Source of the DNA: Chrysomallon squamiferum
Taxonomy: Eukaryota; Mollusca; Gastropoda; Neomphalida; Peltospiridae
Reading direction: 5' to 3'
DNA length: 64,000 nucleotides
NCBI GenBank assembly: GCA_012295275.1
Contig: CM022675.1
Coordinates: forward strand, 12,932,753-12,996,752
Part shown: positions 36,915 through 57,700 of the stretch, one piece after another
Position numbering within the stretch: position 1 is the stretch's first letter
Layout: every line of letters begins with the position of its first letter
Translations under genes and position numbers: made by a program
The notes under the pieces: model-generated
Database searches by the model: none
The model's input: the letters and a program-made list of their open reading frames with translations, nothing else
What the model was told of the DNA's origin: nothing

Positions 36915-37887
36915 ATTTATTTATTTATTAAATACTGAATTAACTAAGTCTAAGGCATCAAAATGTATTACTAACTTGCCCATTAATTAAACTTTCACAT
37001 TACCTATATATATATATCTATTTCAAATGAAGTAGTTTTTATTATATGAGACCTTAAAAGCAAAGGTGAACGAACAAACGTTATGCGTACATGAAAATGC
37101 AGCTAATATTAAATTCTGTGACCTTTGTGATCATTTTAAATACAGTCAATATATTTATATACAAACTTACATTGTCTCGCTTTGTGATGGAATCTGTAAG
37201 TAATGATAATAATAATAATAATAATAATAATACGTATTTATAATACCGTGTTAATAATAGGTTTAATATATGTAGTATGATAATAGTAATAATTCGTATA
37301 TTTATATTATTATAATGAAAAACAATATGACTCGTACTTGTTATATGATAATCGTAATATGTATGACACACATAATATGATAACAGCAATTCATGTAAGA
37401 CTGGTAACACGACAGCAAAGCGGACAATATTTGCAGTGTGATAATAACACAAATCATAGACGGATATGATAGCATGTATATGTCTTACGTTTATGGCAAT
37501 AATACATTTTTAGTACTGGCAATTAAAATCTGAAATTGTTTTCGGAGTGACCGAGTTGCTGGCAGTTTAGCTCTATGAAGGATCAACGGTTTAGAACATT
37601 TTTCATTAAATGAAAATCAAAAATCCCTAATTTAATTATTTAATTTTTTACTTATCTTTTCGTTTAAGAAAAGCCTATTTTTTTTTTTCTCGCTCGAAAA
37701 AATTATTATCTATCGAATGTATTTGATCATTTTGTTTTTCATAAACAAATACATTAGCCATAAAGGTGATGGAATTAGAAAATCTGCGAGGAAAAGCTTT
37801 AATAAAAAACAACTTACCTGAATCTTCAGCTAAGCAGAATGAAAACTGCAAGAAGAAACACAGAACTACAGTTCTGAAACAACCCAT
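29748..37887 (-). CDS. CAP gene A: secreted CAP-EGF-ShKT mosaic protein with Thr-rich linker
   Basis: Fourteen coding exons (high to low): 37887-37818, 37193-37171, 36566-36411, 36140-36050, 35572-35421, 34985-34879, 34507-34413, 33516-33418, 32884-32777, 31958-31863, 31675-31340, 30985-30887, 30274-30170, 29866-29748. They sum to 1656 nt, 551 residues. Layout: signal peptide 1-20 (MGCFRTVVLCFFLQFSFC); CAP domain about 32-200 with EHNRVR, WDDELAFIAKKHAAQC, GQNIY, GHYTQ, VGCALVDC and CNY; Cys-rich hinge to 231; EGF-like 232-264; ShKT-like 265-300 with six Cys; EGF-like 301-332; Thr/Pro-rich 333-444; EGF-like 445-477; two ShKT-like modules 478-551 with five Cys each. CAP proteins are secreted and occur in reproduction, immunity and venoms; nothing here points to one role. 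GQN replaces the common GEN, so one of the four residues of the CAP cavity is altered. An in-frame ATG upstream at 37974 exists, but the start at 37887 gives the signal peptide directly and is shared with B and C. Confidence 0.88.
30032..30161. repeat. Compound TAA/TGA/CAA microsatellite
   Basis: Successive TAA, TGA, CAA and TAA runs in the last coding intron of CAP gene A, ending about 10 bases before the donor of exon 30274-30170 in minus orientation. The same compound repeat, shorter, is at 42761-42850 in gene B. Confidence 0.9.
31340..31675 (-). repeat. Thr-rich mucin-like linker exon of gene A
   Basis: A single phase 1-1 exon built mainly of ACA/ACT/ACG codons with scattered CCG/CCA, giving TTTTP-like repeats. 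Such regions are typically O-glycosylated and extended. The matching exons are 216 nt in gene B (44023-44238) and 420 nt in gene C (56721-57140), so length changes by whole repeat units while frame is kept. Confidence 0.85.
32242..32406. repeat. Foldback palindrome in a CAP gene A intron
   Basis: Left arm 32242-32300 and right arm 32347-32406 are inverted copies (for example TTCTGTTTAAATATC with GATATTTAAACAGAA, and CAATGGAATATAT with ATATATTCCATTG). They are separated by a TA/CA-rich loop. The arms match over about 60 bases with few differences. The equivalent introns of genes B and C do not show it, so it arose after the A/B duplication or was lost from B. Confidence 0.8.
33550..34400. repeat. 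Degenerate tandem repeat filling a CAP gene A intron
   Basis: The intron between the hinge exon and the first EGF exon consists of loosely repeated phrases such as TTTCACTATTCAG, TTTGAAGTATA and TTTACTAGTTATGTA. Equivalent introns in B (46190-46800) and C (58800-59500) are built from the same phrases. Confidence 0.7.
36605..36905. repeat. ACT/ATT trinucleotide-rich stretch in CAP gene A intron 2
   Basis: ACT, ATT and ACA triplets dominate about 40 bases upstream (gene sense) of the CAP exon 36566-36411. Counterparts are at 49170-49575 (B) and 62020-62460 (C). Long open frames reading poly-Thr or poly-Val here are repeat artefacts. Confidence 0.8.
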
Positions 37888-38144
37888 TTTTTCTACCACA
37901 GAAAATAGCAGCTTGAAACAAATGTGCTTTAACACTGTTTGGTTTCGTATATTTAAAGGAATTAAACAGGCCATTTTTAATAAATTCTTTGTTTCATGTG
38001 TCTTCGGTTTTAACGCCAGCGCTTTCGAAATTCAATTTTTTTTCTTCAATATATCTTTTTATTTCTTAACACTAATAACGATATATAGATATATATATAT
38101 AAAAGAATGTTAGAGGAATAAATAAATTGACTTAAATTTGAATT

Positions 38145-38285
38145 TTTAGTTTCCAAAACACAAATATTTTCATATTATGGCCTTTCGGCCTACGCTTAAA
38201 AAGATAGGATCTACTACAGAGAAAGAATTGGGAATGGCTTGAAAATAATAACATATGTGACATAACAACATCTTGCGAAATTGAG
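38145..38285 (-). promoter_or_regulatory. Conserved upstream block of CAP gene A, candidate promoter element
   Basis: A block about 260-400 bases upstream of the start codon, containing TTATGGCCTTTCGGCC and AGGATCTACTACAGAGA. It recurs upstream of gene B at 50810-50945 and, more diverged, upstream of gene C at 63735-63885. Gene C has lost most intron similarity to A and B, so preservation of this block suggests a constraint. A promoter role is inference. Confidence 0.4.
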
Positions 38286-38862
38286 AAAAAAATAGATGAA
38301 AGAAATGAACTAAAACAAGAAAAAAAAACAAAAAAACAACAAAAAAAACACAAAAGAAAGAAAAAAGAAGAAACAAAAGAAATAAAAAGACCCACCCCAC
38401 CACTAAATTAACACCACTAAAAAAAATCAATTTGATGTTGTTTGTGCAAATGAAAAATGTTTCAAAATTTGTTACGAAACAAACTGGAGTACCATCATTT
38501 CCATGGAAAATATATTTTTTTTACCTTTTTTAATCGATGAAACAGAGCTACACGGAGTCATCACGTGCGAAGCCTGGGGCTGTGCGTTCGTGCACTGAGT
38601 ACTGTCGTACGTGAGTATGTGCGTTCAACAGCTGGCAGCAGTTAACAAAGAACGTGGAGATTTTCCCTTTCTGATTGCGACGAACTGTGATGTGTACAGC
38701 AAGATTAGAGACGTCATAAATAAATGAAAACACACAGATTGTTTTGTGTGCATACAATTAAATTTAACATCACCTTGTTCTTTAGAAACTTACTACAACT
38801 TCAACACAGTTTCTATTAATGATGCATTTGATTGATTTATTTATTTATTTATTTATTTATTT

Positions 38863-38897
<35 letters not shown>

Positions 38898-39319
38898 AAG
38901 GCAATTTAACTTAGACACATACACACACACACATCTGTTTCAATATTCATTTTGTCAATACTTTCGAACGCAGATATATCTGTCGATGTAGCTCACGTCT
39001 GTTTCGCTAGAGTAATAAATGAATTCGCATGCTAAAGATAAAATGCGTCTGTTCTAACTTTTTTGCTTTGAGAAACGACACACGAGGGTGAATTTCAGTT
39101 CAGTCACGTTTATTAAGCACTGGTTGACACGTCACTTCACAAATATCAAATTTACCATTTTATATATTAATTCATATTTTAACAGTATTTAATACATCTA
39201 TAGAGAGAAATCAAACTTTATTTCTACTGTCGTTTTTGATGAAACTGCAAGCAACTGAGAATACTTCAAAGTGAAAGTTAAACTTAAATTCCTGCAAGAA
39301 AATAATACTTTAATTGGCT

Positions 39320-40990
39320 ACCTCCCTGTATTCAAGACTTATAAATAAAGAGCAAGAACCAAAATATTTTATTTTCCTATTAATCTGATATTATTAACAA
39401 GAATACAAAATGGATGCCGAACACAGCTTCCATTGTTTGCTACCCTTGATAACATTGCATTGTGATTCTACGCTGTATATTGTTATCTCACGTCTATGTA
39501 TGTTATTTTATATTTCTATATAATACACATTCACTGTATAATGTATAATATATATATATATATACGCACACACGCATGCACATAAAATAATATTTTCATT
39601 CCAGTTACTTCAGCTTCTGTATCTATTGATATTACAAGTGCTACTGTACTACTACTACTACTACTACTCCTACTCCTCCTACTACTACTATTACTACTAC
39701 TATTTCATGTTCTAACACAATAAGGACAAGATTTTTGTTTTATGAAGCATAAATATGGTAGAACAATGAAGATTAACAATGTAATGCATAGTGTTTTTGT
39801 TAATGTAGTAGATATTCACTTTCTTCTATAAACAGGCGACAAGAAAATGGTTAGTATACCAGTTGATTTCGAGATGAAATGTAGCAGCAATACAGGAATC
39901 TTTGCCTGAGATCAATCTTTCTCAAACATATGCTGGGTTCTCTGGAATTGTTTCAGCTGTTGTTGTAACCACAGTTTTAATGCCAACCATCATGACAACA
40001 GAACATTTTTGGAAATTCTCCTGTTATCTGGCTATAATACTTTGCCTTGTCATCCAGTGTACTGGACAAGTAGCATCAACACAATGGATCTCCACTGTTG
40101 AACACTTCATAACTTACAGGTCTTGAATTGCCGAAGAAATCACACAGGATAGTCAAAGGATATTTATCTGGAAACATGTGGGCCCAGAAATAAAAGCAAT
40201 AATTTTGTCAAAGTCATCATTATTTATGCCCTATTCAATGTAAATTGAATATAAAAATATGAAAGACTGAAAAGTATCACCAAAAATAAAAGCTTGGAGA
40301 GATGTTGGTTAGATGTTTGTTTTCAGATATAGTCATGTCGGTTTCCCTAAAACGTAAATATAACGACTGATGTAAGATGTCCTGTAAAGGGACTGGTCAA
40401 TTAGATTATGTTTACCATTTGTCAGAAGTAAATTTTAGCAGAGAGGGCGAGTGTTTATGATCATGGCAATGCAAGGCTGCTGGATGCTTCTTTAAAGAAA
40501 AGCTTTTGTTTTAATTGAAATGATCTCCAGTAAGTGTTCATGCTATAGGTCTGACCTGTGGACCATTAATAGTCAGATATTACACGGCTCAAAAAGAACT
40601 GATTGAATCACAAAGGAAAATGTTTTTACACAGACCAAGTTCAGATAGTCAAGTTAACTAATTTTTCTTTGTTTCTTTGTTTACCTTGATGTGATTGCTA
40701 TGATAAAACATATCATTTAAAATACGATAGCCTACCAATACTGTATACAGTATATCCCATTATCTTCCAACGTAAATGGTTGATTTGATTCTTCTCATAT
40801 GTTGTAGTGACCACTGCGTATGGATTTATTATTAATGGGAATACATATTGATATTAAAATGTTATTACTGCAGTAATTTGTCAACGCTAGAACTGAAACA
40901 AATTCAGACCTGTATTTTTGTTTTTGTGATTACTGAAAGATTTTAATGTTATTAATATATATGGCTTGAAGTCAGTGATTAGCGGACCAG
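39320..40990. other. Unique spacer between CAP units A and B
   Basis: Contains an ACT-rich run near 39650-39710 and unique sequence. A short open stretch at 39902-40126 has no recognisable family. No splice-consistent coding structure is seen. Confidence 0.5.
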
Positions 40991-41530
40991 GGAACAAGTA
41001 ACAACAAATCCAAGACGTTGACGATCGACCCCGTTCAGATGATCGTGTGGCAACAAGATGTGTGCAGAATCGATTCATCCGTAACCAAGTTGTAACAAAC
41101 CGAGATAAAACTGCAAATTAAATCGTTGAAAACCTTTATCAGTCTACTGGGGTCCGGGTTACAGGTCAGATGATTATAAGTCGTCTTCATGTTCCCAAAT
41201 TTCATGTTCCCTTTTTTCATGCTCGACGTCTCAGACTTGAACTGCACGCCAGCGTCATCATGCGATTTCAGGGCAGATTTGGAGGTAGATCGATGGCGTT
41301 GGGTGGTGTTACCACATCTGACACAACGCCCCTCCATATAATGCAAGGAAAGATCAGTAGGCAGGACTACCAGGACAACATATTGAAAACATTTTTCGTC
41401 CTGTTTGCTAAGCGTAAGCGTCTCAGGATAACAAATGTCAGTGCTCAGCGGAGTGGAACAGATTCACTAAGATGACCTTTGAAAGACTTGCACACAGTAT
41501 TCCTCATCGACTGATTAAAAAATAAATAAT
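40990..41530 (+). mobile_element. Decayed Tc1-like transposase fragment
   Basis: Translation in shifting frames gives hallmarks of Tc1-type transposases: an arm with DDRPRSDDR, then FIRNQVVTNRDKTAN, then STGVRVTGQMIISRLH (helix-turn-helix region), a later TPLHIMQGKISRQDYQDNIL (catalytic-domain region) and a terminal FERLAHSIPHRLI. Internal stops and frame breaks are present, so it cannot be active. I could not find clear terminal inverted repeats. The remnant ends about 15 bases before unit B begins. Confidence 0.75.
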
Positions 41531-41741
41531 AAAAATCCAGACAAACACGCCAGCACAACAGTTTCATTTCTTACCACAGTCGTTCTTCAGTCTCATTCAC
41601 TCTCTTAAAACCTACAGTGATACTCAACTACTACTTATAATTCACATTTCTATCACAGACATTCCCCTAATCCAAAATACTTGATATTGTCCGTTATTCA
41701 TGTTTAGCTCGTTGAAAATACTTCATGTAGCAGAAACCCAC

Positions 41742-41776
<35 letters not shown>

Positions 41777-42476
41777 CACAGACACAAATGACAAATAAAA
41801 AAACCTCTGCAGTATAGTCAAAGACTATTAAATTTTATTGCACAGTTTCATTTGACATTGTGTACAGTCAAAAGATTATTAAAGAATTTTCAAATTTAGT
41901 AAATCACGTTTTACACGGTTAATGTCTTCTGTGTCGTTACTTCCTGTAAGTCTGAAAACAAAAATTTATATATATTAATTACATTTTGTCTGTTTGGCTG
42001 TTTATTTACTTATTTATCTTTTTAGTTATGTATTTTTTAAGTATTATTTTTTTCACATTATTTATTTATTTATTTTACTTTTTTATTATTGTTTATATAT
42101 ACTTTTATGGACATGCAAATAGAAAAAAGGAGAATAACAGCATAGACTGTGTTGATAATCCTGTCGACTGAAGGTGTTTATACATTTATAAATAAATCTT
42201 CTATAAAACGTGAATATTTTACCACGATCTTTGTTACATCAGTTGTACAGTATTAGTTATAAAAGTGTTGAATAAGAAACAGCCCAGTGAGTGTATTAAC
42301 AACAAGAAAACAATAGAACGTGGAAAGAGAACAAGAACAAGCAGAACAAAAACAGAAGAAACAAAAAACGAATAACAGAGATAATAATACACAAAACAAC
42401 ATCGAGAAGAAGAAAAAGAAGAAAACCAATAATAATAATAAGAAATCTAAAAAAACAATATGGCGATCTTACCAGT

Positions 42477-50548
<8,072 letters not shown>

Positions 50549-51831
50549 TGTTTCTACCACAGAAAACAGCAGCTTGAAACAAATGTGCTTTAACACTGCT
50601 TGATTTCGTATATTTAAAGGAATTAAACAGGCCATTTTTAATAAATTCTTTGTTTCATGTATCTTCGGTTTTAACGCCAGCGCTTTCGAAATTCAATTTT
50701 TTTTCTTCAATATATCTTTTTATTTCTTAACACTAATAACGATATATAGATATATATATATATAAAAGAATGTTAGAGGAATAAATAAATTGACTTAAAT
50801 TTGAATTTTTAGTTTCCAAAACACTAATATTTTCATATTATGGTCTTTCGGCCTACGCTTAAAAAGATAGGATCTACTACAGAGAAAGAATTGGGAATGG
50901 CTTGAAAATAATAACATATGTGACATAACAACATCTTGCAAAATGTTTTCAATACATAATGCATACAAAATTACTTTTTTGATAGATCAAACATGGAGTC
51001 ATCACGTGCGAAGCCTGGGGTTGTGTGTTCGTGCACTGAGTACGGTCGTACGTGAGTATGTGCGTTCAACAGCTGGCAGCAGTTAACAAAGAACGTGGAG
51101 ATTTTCCCTTTCTGATTGCGACGAACTGTGATGTGTACAGCAAGATTAGAGACGTCATAAATAAATGAAAACACACAGATTGTTTTGTGTGCATCCAATT
51201 AAATTTAACATCACCTTTTCTTTAGAAAGTTACTACTGTTTGTACATTTGTTTCTATTACTAATGCTGATCTCAATACAACTTTCTTACTCTTACTATTC
51301 TACTAGTTCTATTGCTAGTGGGCATACAATTAAATTTAACATCACCTTTGTTCTTTAGAAAGTTACTACAACTTCAACACTACTTCTATTAATGATTCTA
51401 ATATTAATACAGTTTGTTGTAACATCTGCTGTTACCACTACTATAACTATCACTATTACAGATATTGCTACTCTTTACAGTAATAGTACTGTTGCGTCTA
51501 CTTCTGCTTCTACTACAACGTTTTCTTCTGCTTCTACTACAGCTGTTACTACCATTATTATCACCACAGTTACTTTCTCTTTTCTTTTCTCTTTTGTTTC
51601 TTTGCTACCAGCGTGACACTGCAGTTTGTACAGTTGTAATGGTTATTGGTGAGACTGACAGGGAATGATGACATTATGTAGCAGTAGCATTAACCATGGT
51701 AGTATTAGCAGCATTTGTTTTATATTAAAAGTAATATCAGTAGTTGTAATAGTGAATATAACTTGTTTTCGAAGGGACTGTTTGCAGTTGATTTATTTAT
51801 TTATTTATTAATTATTATTATTATTATTATG

Positions 51832-51878
<47 letters not shown>

Positions 51879-52455
51879 CCGCGAATATATAATATGAAGC
51901 CACATTGGCCATTGCATTTTATTGATTCGTTTAAGCTACAAAAAACACTTCAATAATATTTCATGGTTTAACATTTCCAGTATTGTCGTTGTCGTCGTTG
52001 TTGTTGTTGTTATTGCTATTATTAAAAGATCACTTTATCTTAGACACATGACACACACACATCTGTTTCAATATTCATGTTGTCAATACTTTCGAACGCA
52101 GATATATCTGTCAATGTAGCTCACGTCTGTTTCGCTAGAGTAATAAATGAATTCGCATGCTAAAGATAAAATGCGTCTGTTCTAACCTTTTTGCTTTGAG
52201 AAACGAGACACGAGGAGGAATTTCAGTTCAGTCACGTTTATTAAGCACTGATTGACACGTCACTTAACAAATATCAAATTTACCATTTTATATATTAATT
52301 CATCTTTTAACAATATTTAATACATCTATAGAGAGAAATCATTTTTACTTCTACTGTCGTTTTTGATGAAAGTGCCAGCAACTGAAAATACTTCCAGGAG
52401 AAAGTTAAATTTAAATTCCTGCAAGAAAATAAAATAATACTTTAAACGGCTAATA

Positions 52456-53330
52456 TTCATACACTGTATAACACACACATTACGTGCGTGTGCGTGTGTG
52501 TGTGCTTCCGTCAGCTGGCAGGAGTTAAATAAAATTCAGGGAGATTTTTGTAAATTAAAATGGAAGAAACTGTGAAAAAAATATAATAGATTTGTACGAA
52601 AAATAATGTATATAGGAGGTGCCTTAATGGGGTGGATTCTGTCTCTACCAGAATTTATTGTTGTTTATTTATTATAAACTAGGATTTCAGATTACAGTGT
52701 CTAACTGGGATGTCAGAACAAATGTTTTTTTTTTTTTTTTTTTTTTGTTCATCCGTTTGTGCTTTCACTTTAAAAAAAAAAAAAAAAAAAAAAAGGAAAT
52801 TAATTAAATGTCGTAATTGAAATAAGAAAAACTATCTATAAATCTAATTTCTTTGACTCATTTTTGTTTTGTTCTTACACTCGTTCATTAACTTTTCATT
52901 TAGGGAAGGCTTAGGAAACCTTGCGTTAATACACTTCAGGAATTTTTTGACATTTTGTTTTTCATCCGAAAATAAATTTATCTTCAGTCTACTGCAGCAG
53001 CGTCCAATAAAACAATAAGAAGATTAATTATATCGATTTCCTGTCAGTCTGAAGTTTAAATTAAATACGATAGCAAGGAATTTTATTTTACCTGTCACTC
53101 AGTCTTTTTTAACCATTTGCCTTCACATCAAAACCGAATAATTTCCCTTAGACAATTAATTTAATTTATGCATTTTAAAATTTAGAAAATTCGTGTACAC
53201 TTGTTAACTCTTTATATTTATATCTGGGTCGAAACTGCGGTTTGACGAGGCAATATGACAAAGTACCGAAAGTATTAAATATACTGTAATAAATAATTTA
53301 CTTAAATTTGATTCTCTTATCTGTTTTTTT

Positions 53331-53373
<43 letters not shown>

Positions 53374-53628
53374 ATATCGTGTATTTTAGTTCTTGTCTGA
53401 TTTCGATTTTTGGTGCAATAATAATTTTAATACAAAAATATAAAGTGTATTTACACACAACGCCATGGACGTGGATTTATGTCAATAAGTATTAAAACAG
53501 CTCGTGTGTATCACTATATTTTACTATAGAATTCAGTTATTAAATTATAATATATTATTAGTAGTATGTCACAGATTACTACACAACTTACTTTTTATTT
53601 TACATTTATGTTCAAATATCATAACTGT

Positions 53629-53668
<40 letters not shown>

Positions 53669-53990
53669 ACAAACACAAAAACAAAAATTACAAATAAAAA
53701 ACAATCATGGCAGACATTCTTCAAGATATTTCGTGTTCAAAAAACCTACTGTAATACTGAATTACCAACTATAATTTTTGTCCGTTTATGACATTAGCAT
53801 TTCGCACACCTAATATAATTTCAGTTTTCGAATTGTACATTGTCATTAGCTTTCCACACAAAGGTTATTTTGAAGGACATACATACATACATACATACAT
53901 ACATACATACATACATGCATACATGCATACCTACTTACCTCCCTACCTACCTACCTACCTACCTACATACATATATGAGAAAACACACAC
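52456..53990. other. Spacer between CAP units B and C
   Basis: Contains poly(T)/poly(A) runs near 52725-52795, a long poly(T) at about 53327-53369, a (TA)n run at about 53634-53665 and a (CATA)n/(CTAC)n stretch at about 53878-53965. Bases 53280-53610 resemble 28200-28530 beside ODAD4. No gene is seen. Confidence 0.65.
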
Positions 53991-54343
53991 ACACATATAG
54001 AGATACATACACAGACACAAATGACAAATAAGAAAACCTCTGCAGTATAGTCAAAGACTATTAAATTTTATTGCAGTTTTATTTGACATTGTGTATAATC
54101 AAAAGATTGTTAAAGAATTTTCAAATTTAATAAATCACGTTTTGCACGGTTAATGTCTTCTGTGTCGTTACTTCCTGTAAGTCTGAAAACAAAAATTAAA
54201 TATTTTAATTACATTTTGCTTCGAAAAGAAAATTAACGATATCTAAAGTACAATCATACATTTTTATGTTTGTTCTTAATATCCTTTTATTTATTTACTT
54301 TTTTCTTTTCTTGTAGCCATAATCTGTCTATATCTGTATCTAC

Positions 54344-54381
<38 letters not shown>

Positions 54382-54790
54382 ATATATATATATATATAGA
54401 CAGATAGTTAGGTGTAGATATTCAGATACTTTTTTGACATGCGAAGAAAAAACTTAGAGAACCACAACTACAGCAATATGTATTACTAATATACGACAGT
54501 ATAATATTATCGACTGAACGTTATGTGTAATGTGAAGGGTTTATGCTGAATTTTGTTACATCAGTCTTGCAGCACTAGGTATAACAGTAAAAAGCTGAAT
54601 GAGAAACAATTCAATGACTGTGATAAAGTAGGACAACAAAGTGGAACAAAAACAAAAACTAAAAGAAACCAGAAAAAAAGAAGAAATAACAACAATAGCA
54701 ATGACGACAACAACATCAAAAAGAATAAAATGAAAAAAGACAAAAACAAGAAGAGTAAATTTAAGAAAACAATATGGCGATCGTACCAGT

Positions 54791-57700
54791 TCAACAAAGA
54801 TTCATACACGCATTGTCTGCATTCCAACAAAATCTTCGCAAACCTCTTCGGAATGAACGGTTCATCTTTCTGTTACAAAACCTATCATTTCTATCCCTGC
54901 ATCCGTTACCTTTTGAAATATTTATATATTTTAAAAAAAACACCTCAGAAATGTCAGTATTTCTTATTATATTTGGTACAGTTGTAACTTCAAGTTAGTA
55001 AAATAATTATGTTTCATACTACGTATTCCACAGTTCTAACTCTATGTTACTTTTCACACTTTTTATTTCAAGTTACCGAATGTTTATATTTTTACTCTAC
55101 GTTACTGAATATTTATATATATTTGGTCTTTTCTAAGTCCATGTTTCTACTATATATATATATCGTGCAATCCGTTAAATAATAATAATAATAATGAACA
55201 TTTGCTCACCTGAACACAGACCACATGAAAGTCTACATCTTCGACTTACTCGCGGTCTGCTGCACATTCGATCCCAGACATTCAAAACTTCATCCCAAAT
55301 CTCGTCAACACAACCTGAAAGAAAACGTTTAAATAAATCAGTCAGGCCACATTGACACTTCACTAAACTTTACCTTTTATAAGTCATAAGTTTTCATTTA
55401 CTGCGATGATTTGAGAGAGAAAATCCTCTGTAGCCATTATGTTATAATCCTATCAATTAGCAGCAGTTATTTTGGCCTTGCTATTAATGGAAAGCCAAAA
55501 GCAAAATAGAAAGATTTCCTAATCTACGAATAACGTTTTCTTCAAATCCATCATTACGTGTTTTTTTTTATTGGTCTGGTCCGCTATTGACATACAACGT
55601 ACGAGCAGAAAAGGGAGTCCATGTTTTCGGATGGAAATTGTGTGCACTATTTAATATTTTCGCCTAGTACTTCAGTTTGAAAATAATACTAAAGAAAATA
55701 AACATTAACATTTAACAAACTAACTGTCTGCAGCATGTATCAGTCTTGTCATATGTCCATTCAGTTTAATATTTAAATATTTAAAACAGACGATTGATCA
55801 ACTTTTGTTTATTGCCCTGTTATAGACCCGTGTCTTATTCAGAATGAGTAATTTCACTTGATGATCTACACTGACAGAAACGTAATACAGAACTTACTGT
55901 TTTCACACATTGGTCCGTAGAAGTTTGTTCTGCATTCGCACTGGCAAGTTTCTGTGTTCAAAGTTCCACCATTCAGACACTGCAAGTTACAGGCAGCTGT
56001 GGAGGAAATGGACATTTAGATAAATGGATGGATGAATGAACGGATGGATTGACAGATGATGTGCTATTGGATATACTGACGACACATACCTGCACTTACA
56101 TTTATAGCAATGTACATATACACACACGCACGCATCTATATCTGGGTGAGTGTTTATATGTAGGTAAATATATATATATATAATTACTGAGATATATACA
56201 CATACATATGTAAATAGAAACACGCACACACATACGTCACACACGCACACACATGTCACAGACGCATACATCAGTTATCGCTTTACAAGGTTAGTACTGA
56301 ACAACAACAACAACAACAAAAAGAAACTTCTGATTTGTACAATATAGTATTTGTTGTTCTAAAGAATTCTATGTGTAATGAAATTTTTATTTAGGTCGTT
56401 TTAACCTTGACCTGTATGATCAGGATTCATTAATGTTATCGATTACTGTTGCACTGTTAATCGTCAGCACATCGTGAAACTCAATTTGCACGTGCATGCA
56501 TGATTCGATCGACATGTCCCGTGTCGTGTTCAGTCTTGATTGGGCAATGACACTGAGTTTCTGTTAACCTACGGCCATGAATTTTGGGACCAAACAATGC
56601 ATATATAACAGTCATTGGGCCTTGGTTTGTCTTCATCGAGTCATGTTCAAGCAAAGTTAACGGACGTGTCTTGTTTTGTTCATTAATAATTCAGCTAATA
56701 ATGTTTTTTTTTTATCTTACTTGTAGTTGTTGGCGTTGTTGTTGTCGTTGTCGTATCCGGCGTTGTAGTTGTTGGCGTTGTAGTTGGCGTTGTAGTTGGC
56801 GTAGTTGTTGGAGTTGTAGTTGGCGTTGTAGTCGGCGTTGTAGTCGGCGTAGTTGTTGGCGTTGTAGTTGGCGTAGTTGTTGGCGTTGTGGTTGGCGTAG
56901 TTGTTGGAGTTGTAGTTGGCGTTGTAGTTGGCGTAGTTGTTGGCGTTGTAGTTGGCGTAGTTGTTGGCGTTGTAGTCGGCGTTGTAGTTGGCGTAGTTGT
57001 TGGCGTTGTAGTTGGCGTTGTAGTTGGCGTACTTGTTGGCGTTGTAGTTGGCGTAGTTGTTGGCGTTGTAGTTGGCGTTGTAGTTGGCGTAGTTGTCGGT
57101 GTTGTAGTTGCTGGTGTAGTTGTTGTCGAATCTAACTGGCCTGAAGTGGAAATACATCATCAAGCAAACACAGAAAAGAAACGCTTACATTACTGAGATT
57201 TAATTCAAACTGCAGCTAAGTATGTTTCACTCGTCGTCTAAGAATGTTATGCAGTCTACACCACTATAAGAACTTCTAGTATTCTCTGAATCAGAGAAAA
57301 CAGTAACTTACTGCAGTCGTCTCCGGTATAAGGTGCGACACAGGCACAAGCACATCTAGTTCCACTTGCGTCTGTGACGTAATGCCTGTAGCCATCATTC
57401 TGACAGTTGAGAGGGCAGGTATCTGAAATATGTTATAAAGAAATGCGTAAGTGTTTGTTTCTCTCTGAGTCAGTGTCTTTTATCTGTTATGTATGTTTAG
57501 ATCTTCAACAACAAAACTGTTTTAAACAGACATACATACAATACGATAAATATGACATTTATTTAGATTTGAGTAATATCTGTCTCTTAGTGCGCGTTTT
57601 TGAGAAACAGAAGGAATAAGCAAATGATTCACTTTACGATCAACATCCATAGAAACATATAAGAACGACGGAAAGAAGAAATAAAGGTCTGAGAGAGACA

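Larger units (their letters stand above)
28710..39320. repeat. Segmental duplication unit A
   Basis: Extends from the 3' flank of CAP gene A to about 1.4 kb past its start. Nearly all non-microsatellite sequence has a close counterpart in 41540-52455 (unit B), including introns, the block 38560-38760 (compare 50990-51200) and the block 38930-39310 (compare 52060-52430). Limits are where visible resemblance ends. Confidence 0.85.

Noticed and set aside
36537-36938. Plus-strand poly-Thr open frame near CAP exon 3, and its counterparts at 49098-49574 and 62003-62500
   Set aside because: It arises from ACT/ATT trinucleotide repeats in intron 2 and overlaps the real minus-strand exon only at its edge.
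37888-37974. Upstream in-frame ATG extending the N terminus of gene A
   Set aside because: The start at 37887 is directly followed by a signal peptide and is shared by all three copies. The upstream ATG is not kept in gene C.
38548-38757. Small open frame upstream of gene A, also at 50971-51198
   Set aside because: It is shared only by the recent A/B duplicates, with no splice partners or recognisable domain, so its conservation just reflects recent duplication.
56584-57196. Plus-strand open frames rich in Cys-Trp-Arg or Val-Gly
   Set aside because: They are shadows of the minus-strand TTTP-coding linker exon of gene C.
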